Shown here: piece after piece, positions 55,771 to 64,000 of the stretch | Numbering within the stretch: position 1 is the stretch's first letter | How the letters are laid out: every line of letters starts with the position of its first letter | NCBI RefSeq assembly: GCF_033439725.1 | Contig: NW_026944387.1 | Location: forward strand, 2,790,001 to 2,854,000 | Source of the DNA: Neurospora tetraspora | Taxonomy: Eukaryota; Ascomycota; Sordariomycetes; Sordariales; Sordariaceae | Direction of reading: 5' to 3' | Length of the DNA stretch: 64,000 nt | Notes under the pieces: model-generated | Database searches by the model: none | The model's input: the letters and a program-made list of their open reading frames with translations, nothing else | Told to the model about the DNA's origin: nothing | Position numbers and translations under genes: made by a program

Positions 55771-58700
55771 TTTTACTAAATACGTCGCTGATTTTTTCGT
55801 AGTAGTAAATTAATTTAATCCGTTAACCTATATAAAGTATCTATATAAGCCTACTAATTGGGTAGGGGTAATTATAAATTCGATATTTAAGTTTTACAAA
55901 AAAGTAATCTATTCCTTTAAAAGTAATATATAATATATATATATTATATATATATTACATAACGCCGATATAGCCGACTCTCTCTTATATATAGTCGCTA
56001 TTAGGTATAATAATTTAATTTCTTTTTAGTATTAATAACGAAGGAGAACGCTATAGAATTATAATTAACGAGATTATATATACTAATTTATATATTATAT
56101 TACATCGGTATTCTATTAAGCTCGAATATAAGAGCTCCCTTTAATTTATTAAGCGCAATAGATAAAAAAGGTTATTTATATATAGTAGTTACTTCGTAAA
56201 TAATTAGGTTCGAATTTTTCAAACCTTTTTGTACTTTATCCTTTGTTATAATAGTAATATAGCTTTAGAATTCTTGTAGTCAATCTTGACCGAAGAGGGA
56301 CTATTAAGTCTATATATTTACTTACCCGATTACAATATTTTATCAACGTCCGTTAATAAATATAAACATTTAATATATAGTTAATATAATATTTTAGGAT
56401 TGAAGATAATTTAAATTGTATACTAATATCGTACGAACGTTATAAATAATTATATAATTTTAAAAGAAGAAATAAAAAATTTTAATTACTTAAATTATAT
56501 AGCGGTAAAAATATATATTCGGACTGTTTTCGTTATAATTTAAACCGTCTATTAAAAATTATATTAGGGGTTAAAATAAATAAAAAGGCGCGTAAAGATA
56601 TTATTGTAGCCGCTAGTAAATTTAATATAAATTTAATACTTCGTTTGGATATACGTATATTTATTTAATACTTCAACGATTTAGATAATTAATAATATTT
56701 AGTAAAGATAATAAAGCCATTTAAGGATACCGATTACTTCCTATTCTTTTACTAGGTTAAAAATACCGACTACTTTAGTATAGCAGGCGAAATAGTAAAT
56801 TATATTATTAAATATAATTAAATATTTGGCGAATTTTAGGAGGCTATTAAAGAGAAAGTGAAAGATAATATTACGGCTGGCATTACTATTAAAGGGTTAG
56901 TAGAGTGAAAGTACCCGTTGTAAAAATAGTTTAATAATATTAATTTCGTTATTCGGATTATTCAGGCTTCAGGGTGTAGTATAAATAAATCCGTTATAAT
57001 AGATGATCCCGTCCCTCCTTTCGATTATAAGGCTTTTGAGGATAAATATAATTGGGCCGATTAGAAAATTAATAGTTTTAACCTTCGTACTCTATTCCCC
57101 TATTAAATTAAAGATAAATTTAGCTTTAATTTAATTTGAATATATATCCTTTATTTTAATGAAAATAAAGGCCGGTTCTAGCGTTTTATTTACTCTAATT
57201 AGATCGAAACTTAGCCTTAATATTTTACTTACTTTAAATATAGCGAAGTCCGATAGTAGTTAATTTATATTAAATATTTATACAATTTATTATATATTAT
57301 AATTACTTTTTAGGGGAACGTTATTCGTAAGCGAAGTCGGTATTAGTAAAACGTTAATTTATAGTACCGTTTTCTTAATAGAGTATTACCGCTTTAAGGA
57401 TTCGAAGCAAAGAAATAGCTAATCGAAGTATACTTTAGTATTATTTTAATATTATTTAGTTTTATTATTTAAACCTTTACTAAGTTGTACTATACTTTTA
57501 AAGACCTTAAATTCTAAATATAGTATAATATTATTACTAGAATACTTATAAGCGACTTATAGTACGAAAGGATGCTAATATAATTAACCTTCGATACTAT
57601 AATAAAGGATTGTATTAATAATTGATATTATTTATCGATAGTACAAAGTATTATTATTACTACCTATATAATAATTATTTGTAAGTGGGTATAGAAAGAG
57701 AAACTAGACTTTAGTCTTAATATTTTACTATATAAAATGAATCGTTTAATTCCGAAAGGTACTAATGAGTTTATAAAGTAACTATTTAAAAAGACCCCAT
57801 CTAAATCCAAATTGAAATTTAAGGGTAAATCTAAAGTTATATAGTTGGGTAACGAAAATAATATTGAAGAGAGTGAAATAGATAAAGTACGAATAGATAT
57901 GATCATTGAAAATATCGATTTTAATGAGTAAATTAATTATTTTAATATAGGGAAAATAAATATAAAATGTGGAAAACGGAATTGAAGATGATTACAGCCA
58001 AAAAGCCGAAATTTTAGTTTATTATTATAGACGAGGCCTAATTCGTTCGAAATAAGAATACAATAATATAGAAAATTATATATGTAATGTTCGTAATTAC
58101 TTACTTAATTTATTTTATTACTCCTATATTAAATAGGGTAACCGATATTAAACCTTTTACTACTTTAATTTAGGAAGGCGTAGATTTAAAAGACGTATTT
58201 AAAGTATTAAAGGGCTTTAATATATTTAACCTTTTTTAAATTAAAGAGTTCGAAACTTTGTATATTCGAAACGAACCCTCTTATATAATAAGTGACCGAA
58301 TTTTAATTAATATATTCGAAGGCTTAAAAAAAATTAAAGAGAATTGGGACTATAAGTAGTAAATTTTATACCCCGATATTTAAGAAATTATTAATAATAA
58401 TAGTAAAACTATTTATATTTTAATTATAGATATCTTTTATAAATATTACGTCGCTATAATTAATAGGGGGATAAATATTCCCTTATATTTATCGAATAGT
58501 ATAGTAACGTACCCGTTATTTAATATCCTTCTAATAAAGGTATATTAAATTTAATTTAATTATAAACGACGATATAGAGAAATTATGAAGGGGACGGACT
58601 AATTCTTATCTAATATTTATACCGAATTTCCAAATTACGAAATTAAAGACTTCGCTTTACGGAAGACTAACGAAGAAGAATACCCTATCGTATTAAATAT

Positions 58701-60433
58701 AATAATTATTTACTTATTATAATTCTTAATTTTAAATATTTATCTTTAATAATTAATATTTTAAAATAATATTATAAACTACTAAAGTACTATCGATGGC
58801 GCCCGTTTTATAAAAGGCGTCCAAGTAATGGAAAAGAATAAATTGAATATTTGCGCCCAAATCTTCGAGTAAATATTATAAGGCTTTAATACGGTAGTTT
58901 AATTAGACGTCGATATTATAAACTATTTTATTAAATTCCAGTATAATAGTAGCTTTTTATATATATTTATAAATTTTACAATCGATACTTATATTATACT
59001 CCTAAATAATTATATTAATATAATTTATTAAGTATTAGGGGGATTTTTTCTATTCGTTTAAACGGTACGTAAATACGTTAAAATATATATTAAATATAAA
59101 TAAAAACTAATAATCGCGAATTCGCTATAGATATAAATATAAATTAATATTTAAAGTATAACGTAATATATATTAATTATTTCTAGAACTATCGGCATTA
59201 TTTTCTAAAAAACGAGTATACGAATAGAAATAATTTATTCTAATTAATTTTAGGTTGGGTAGGGGCGCGTAGTAGAGAATTAGAATTAGAAATATATTGA
59301 TATTGATATATTAATTTTAAACTCTAATATTTATATTGTTAGATTAAATTTACATTCCGTTTATTACATGAGTATTAGATTTAATTTCATTTAGAATTAG
59401 AATATTATTTTATAGTATATAAATAAACTTTATTAAATTAGGTAGAAAGAATCTATTAAATGGTTTTTACCGACGGTAAATATTACTATATATAATTAAA
59501 TAGAGGAGAAAACTTTATAGAAAGTATATTAAATTCCGATTAAACCAAAGAATACATAATATACTTTTTAGTTCCGATTAGAACGAAATTAATTAAGGAA
59601 TAGTAGATTTACAAATTAATAGCGAATTTAAATAAAGAAAGGATAGGTATCCTATTTTAAGCCGGTAAGGATTTTAAAACCCTCTTAAAGTATAAAATTA
59701 TAAAATATATCCTATTTTATAATTTCAATTAATATATTTAAATAATTAAATTGTCTATTAACGTTGGTAAATTTATTATCGATTATATTTATTAGATTAG
59801 TAATTTTTATAATTATATTATTAAGGCGATTATAGCTATTATAATTAATAGTATAGAAATTAATTAATAAAGTTTGAATAATACATTTGTATTCGCCGGT
59901 CCCTAATTCGCTAATAGATTTTCTATTAGCGTAAATTTCGAAGCGATAGAGCCGCCGGAAGATTTTAATATCCTCGAAGAAACATATAATATTTTAAATA
60001 GTGTCGATAATAAAGAAGCGAATTAATTAATTAAATAGTACGCTTAATATCCTATTAGGGATTTCTAAATAGAGGAAAAAATATATATTAAAAAGTCGTA
60101 AAATTTCGCCGATTATTATAATTAGTAATTTACCGTTAAATTGGAGGAATAATAAATTAAAGTCGAACCGACCGAATTTAAAACCCTTATTAAATCGGCC
60201 GGCGACGTAATCGGGGGTAAAGGATTAAAAATAATATTATATACCCGACGCTAGAAGTAAAAATATATTTATATATAAAAACGTATTCGATTTAAAAATA
60301 ATATTATAATTAACGCTATTAATAATAATATTGATTTTAATTATATTTTTACGCTTACTCGCGATTATAATAGAAAGCGCTAATGTATAAATAACGACCC
60401 GAAGGTTAATTCGAAAACTCTTAACTTCTATAA

Positions 60434-60780
60434 TAAGATTTCCAATTATAATAATTTGCTTAATTACGAACGGGGTTAACAGCATCTATAAATAAATAAT
60501 AAAGTTAAACTTCCTAATTTTAATAATTATAACAATTTACTTCTACCCAACTTTAGTATTAATAACCCTGCATTTCTTTATAACTTTTACAATAAGACTT
60601 CCGATTATAATAATTCACCTAATTACAAATAGGGCTGAAAGCGTTTACAGATAAATAATACGGTTAAATTTCCTAATCTTAATAATTATAATAATTTATT
60701 TCTACCCGGCCTTAATATTAATAACTTTACGCCTCTTCGTAATTGTTACGATAAAACCTCTGACTATAATAATTCGTTTC
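60434..60780 (+). repeat. ~159-bp tandem repeat, AT-rich block
   Basis: The start TAAGA(T/C)TTCC(A/G)ATTATAATAATT recurs at 60434 and 60594, with a third, more diverged start at 60752. Copies one and two align over their whole length, including an internal TTCCTAAT(T/C)TTAATAATTATAA block and a TTCTACCC block. Confidence 0.7.
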
Positions 60781-61131
60781 CTTCCGAGGATGAAAATATA
60801 TATTCTAAAGACGAAAACGGTTAATACTTTAAAAATAAGGACAATAAATACGAAAACGATAAGGACAATATAAGTAATATCGATATAAATCCACTTCCTT
60901 CCGAAAATAAGAATACGTACTCTAAAAGCGAAAACGGTTAATATCATAAAAATAAGGATAATAAATACGAATTTAATAAGGATAATATAAGCGATATTAA
61001 TATAAACCTACTTCCTTCCGAGGATAAGGATACGTATTTTAAAGACGAGAATAGTTAATATCCCGAAAATAAAGACGGCGGTAATAGTAATACTAATATA
61101 GGTAACGGTCCGCTTATTAAAAATAAGGATA
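60781..61131 (+). repeat. 117-bp tandem repeat (39-codon period)
   Basis: Units begin with CTTCCG at 60781, 60898 and 61015, an exact 117-nt spacing twice over. Each unit has a GATACGTA-like block, a GACGAAAACGG-like block, GTTAATA, and AAATAAGGA repeats. The third unit diverges in its second half. A period divisible by three, kept twice without length change, suggests that the array once encoded a repeat-containing protein before it was mutated. The source gene or element is unknown. Confidence 0.75.
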
Positions 61132-61809
61132 ATAAAATACTTATATAGTAGCTAATTAAAAATATTAGCATTAATAATTATATATTTAACTTTATAATAT
61201 TAATTAAGAAGATTAATACTAATAAAGGCATTATTGGCGTTGTATTTAGGTTTATTAGTTAAGTTATAAATTATAAGGGTGTTGTATAGAAAGTAGAGGC
61301 GGGTTTAAGTAATTAGAGGCGGGTTTAAGTAATATACTATAAATTATCCGATAGTATATTGTAATATAGGATTTGTACTTTATTATATATATTATTTACG
61401 TAGAATATAATAATAAATTAGGTATATTTATTATAAATTAGGAAGATACTTTCATATTAATATATTATTTTTAAATATTTTTTTAAAATATAAGAGGTAT
61501 TGTATTTTAAGTTTGTTAAGAGAGGTTTCTATTTAAATAAAGTTAATATAACCTTCCGATTAGAGGAATGTTTTTTCGGGTTCGGTTTAATACGGATTAA
61601 TTATATATTATAATATTAAAAATTTCGTATTTAAGAGCCGGCCTAATAAACGCCTAAGAATTAGGCCCGGCGCTATTCGTTCGGCTTTTACTATTTATAA
61701 ACGATCCTATTCCTAATTATAGAGTAATTTGTAATTATAATTAAAGTTAATAATAATTTTTTATTTTATTCTAATAAGAATAAAGTGGGGCGGATTTTAA
61801 TATATTTTA

Positions 61810-62050
61810 ATTAGAACGAAATATAATGGGTAGAGGAAAAATTAAAATATAGTTCGGGTTAAAAACTAGTACGGGGGTTTATTAATTACTTTAGAATTGC
61901 TTTTGATTAATATAGATTCTGATTAGAATAAAGTATAATAGGTAAGGGAGGAATTGAAATATAGTTCGGGTTAGAAATTAATACGAGGGTTTATTAATTA
62001 CTTTAAGATCGCTTTTAATTAGTATAAACTTTAATCAAAATAAAACATAA
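61810..62050 (+). repeat. 112-bp tandem repeat, 2.2 copies
   Basis: Unit 1 starts at 61810, unit 2 at 61922 and a partial third near 62034. Landmarks keep the exact offset of 112: AGTTCGGG at 61851 and 61963, and ACG(G/A)GGG at 61871 and 61983. All differences I read between units 1 and 2 are A/G or C/T changes, with no length change. Confidence 0.85.
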
Positions 62051-62664
62051 TATTTAATTATATTAATTTCCGTACGTAGTATATAATTAAGCATTATTAT
62101 AAGCATAGATCTATTTTACAAAGATATAATCTAATTCTAGATTATTAAATTAATATTAGAATATTATAAATAAATTTATAATATATATAAATATATTTAT
62201 AATTTAATAATGCTATATATTAATTATAGGTATATTTCAATTACTTTTTAAAATGTAATAGATAAGGTAGTTTTTTATAAAGTCAAAATTCAAATCGATT
62301 TTAATTTTAGAAAGACTCTTTATATTTTTCGATATTAGGTTAAATAAATATTATTTATTCTTTAACGCCCTATTAATCTTATTATAGTACTTATACTATT
62401 TATTTATTTAATTATAAATTTTTTTTTAGTAGAAGCTAGTTTCTAATTATATTTATTAACGTTAGGCCGATAATATTATTATGCCCCCCTTAATGAAGTT
62501 GAATAAAGATTGTAGCGTATAATTATTTGTAAGTATAGGTCCCTTAGGTTAAAAACGATAAATATGAATTGGAGTTATAATTTAATTCCCTGATCGGTAA
62601 ATAATTGCGAGCCTATTAACGTTTAAATTCGTAGGCGCGATTCGATATATTTTTTACCGACTTT

Positions 62665-62810
62665 TCGTTTCGTATATTAATTTTCTAATATCGTAATCGA
62701 ACGGCCTACGAATAAATAAGTGAAGTAATTAATATAGCTATATATTATATTAGTAATTAAATAAGTATTTATAGGGCAAAATATTAAGCGGTAATATTTT
62801 TATATAGAGT
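62665..62810 (+). repeat. direct repeat, copy 1 of 2 (597-bp offset)
   Basis: It shares CGTATATTAATTTT (62671), a CGAATAAATAA block and GCGGTAATATTTTTATAT (62788) with the second copy at 63262-63407, all at a 597-bp spacing. Confidence 0.65.
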
Positions 62811-63261
62811 AAGAATAATAGGGTCGAATTAAGATTAAAAATAAAAATTGAAATCGTTTTATTAATTCTCTTTTTATTTTTTAATAATTAATTTCAAAGC
62901 CGATACGAACTAAATATTAATTCCTATATATATAATTTAATATTAACTATTTAATAGGTTCGATTGGGGGATTATTCCTAGGGTTAGGTTAATAGACGAG
63001 GTTAATCCCTACTTAAATAGAGAAATTCTAGGATTAGGGCGCTTAATTATTTTATAGAATATAAAGCCCCCGGGTTAGAAATATTGGATATAAAATAGGT
63101 AGATACGTATTCGTCAATAAATATAACAACGTATATATATTTACTTTTATAATTGATTTATTATATAGTATTTTTTTATTCGGTAAAGGGTTATAGGCTT
63201 TAGTACTTACGTTTAAAAGGGTCCGTACTAAAAAATCTAGTTATAGGGCCTTACTAACTAT

Positions 63262-63407
63262 TTATTTCGTATATTAATTTTTTACATTTATAAATAAATG
63301 GCTTGCGAATAAATAAATGAAATATTTAATATAATTATATATTGTAATAATAATTTAGTTAATATTTACAAAGTAATATAGTAAGCGGTAATATTTTTAT
63401 ATTTTAA
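63262..63407 (+). repeat. direct repeat, copy 2 of 2 (597-bp offset)
   Basis: It matches copy 1 at the same internal landmarks (CGTATATTAA at 63268, GCGGTAATA at 63385). Weaker similarity upstream (ACGTTTAAA near 62619 and 63209) suggests that the repeated unit is longer than the well-preserved part. Confidence 0.65.
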
Positions 63408-64000
63408 GATTATTTCAGGTATTATATATTAGAATATTCATATTATATATATTATTTACTTACTGCCTTTCTAGTAATTACCTTATTGTATACGTAATAT
63501 AGAATCGTATAATACCCTTAAAAATATTTAATACTTTTCTTAATGTACCGATACGTATATTATTTAGGAGGGTTATAATACCATTATTGCTCGCTATATA
63601 TTCCTAGCTGGAATATATGAAGGGGGAGAATTATAACTATTACTTTTAAAATTAAATTTAAAGGTAGAATTAGGAAAGTTAATTAGAATTTAGCCTTTTA
63701 TCTATACCGGAATAATAAATAAACGAATTAAAAGTATTTTATATCCTATTCTATTCGTTTATCGGGTTTCGTTTTATTTACTATTTATTCCTTTATACTT
63801 TATCGCTATTTTATCATATTACTTTTTTATTATATTTTTTTTATTTTTTTTTATTTTTTATTATATTACTTTTCCCGCTATACCTCTAAATATAACCTAT
63901 AACTACCGTTTATTCCTAATTCTTTTAACGTTAAGCTTTAATCGCCTAGGCGGTTATAAGCTTAATTTATTAATAAATCAGGATTTATAATATTAGGGAC

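Larger units (their letters stand above)
51190..64000. repeat. AT-rich, RIP-mutated repeat block, gene-free, open at the window end
   Basis: Composition changes abruptly at about 51.19-51.22 kb and stays very AT-rich to the last base. CA and TG are almost absent and TA is abundant, while CG persists: 53341-53400, for example, has no CA and no TG but about 17 TA. That is the footprint of repeat-induced point mutation, which turns CpA into TpA on both strands of duplicated DNA. Stop codons fill every frame, and the few open stretches (at most 82 codons) are composed of Ile, Leu, Asn, Lys and Tyr as expected by chance. The block must derive from duplicated sequence such as mobile elements, now fossil and heavily broken, but I cannot name a family reliably. 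Several tandem arrays inside are listed separately. Confidence 0.88.

Overview
This is a filamentous ascomycete nuclear contig, most likely a Sordariomycete and probably Sordariales-like. The evidence is short introns (about 57-116 nt) with GTRNGT donors and CTRAY-type branch sites, single intron-interrupted genes on both strands, fungal-specific families (a DUF7820-like membrane protein, an ExgD-type exo-glucanase, Fmp52), and a long AT-rich block with the CpA/TpG depletion typical of repeat-induced point mutation (RIP). The species assignment is inference.

From 1 to about 43.9 kb the window is euchromatic and carries 17 protein-coding genes, nearly all conserved housekeeping genes. In order: a DUF7820-like membrane protein (+); glucan 1,3-beta-glucosidase ExgD (-); branched-chain 2-oxoacid dehydrogenase E1 beta (+); F-actin capping protein alpha (+); cytochrome b5 (+); TFIIE beta TFA2 (+); FMP52 (-); TSR2 (+); a BSD-domain protein (-); a Yap1/Pap1-type bZIP redox regulator (+); a CCC1/VIT1-type Fe/Mn transporter (-); a small unknown protein (-); a GDXG-motif alpha/beta hydrolase (-); PEX14 (-); NDC80 (+); VPS25 (+); and the multi-KH protein vigilin/SCP160 (-). 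Splice sites were read by eye, and each model closes in frame with the expected family residues across the junctions. The genes do not form a pathway cluster; they are a mixture of cell wall, mitochondrial, cytoskeletal, transcription, ribosome assembly, stress, peroxisome, kinetochore and ESCRT functions.

From about 43.9 to 51.2 kb is a gene-poor stretch of ordinary base composition. It holds small tandem repeats, hairpins and one structured patch (46.73-47.13 kb) that may be a leftover terminal repeat of a mobile element. I could support no gene there.

From about 51.2 kb to the window end (12.8 kb, still open) the DNA becomes extremely AT-rich and has no credible gene. CA and TG dinucleotides almost vanish while CG is kept, which is the RIP pattern. 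Inside it are several tandem repeat arrays with periods of about 38, 65, 66, 112, 117 and 159 bp and one 597-bp-offset direct repeat. Several arrays share a short palindromic core. The block could be dispersed heterochromatin, a subtelomere or the edge of a centromere.

The most notable observations are a 1,148-nt stretch directly upstream of the Yap1-type gene with no ATG on the coding strand but 15 on the other, the transition-only divergence between copies of the 112-bp repeat, the 39-codon-period repeat in the AT-rich block, and a GC-AG intron in the capping protein gene.
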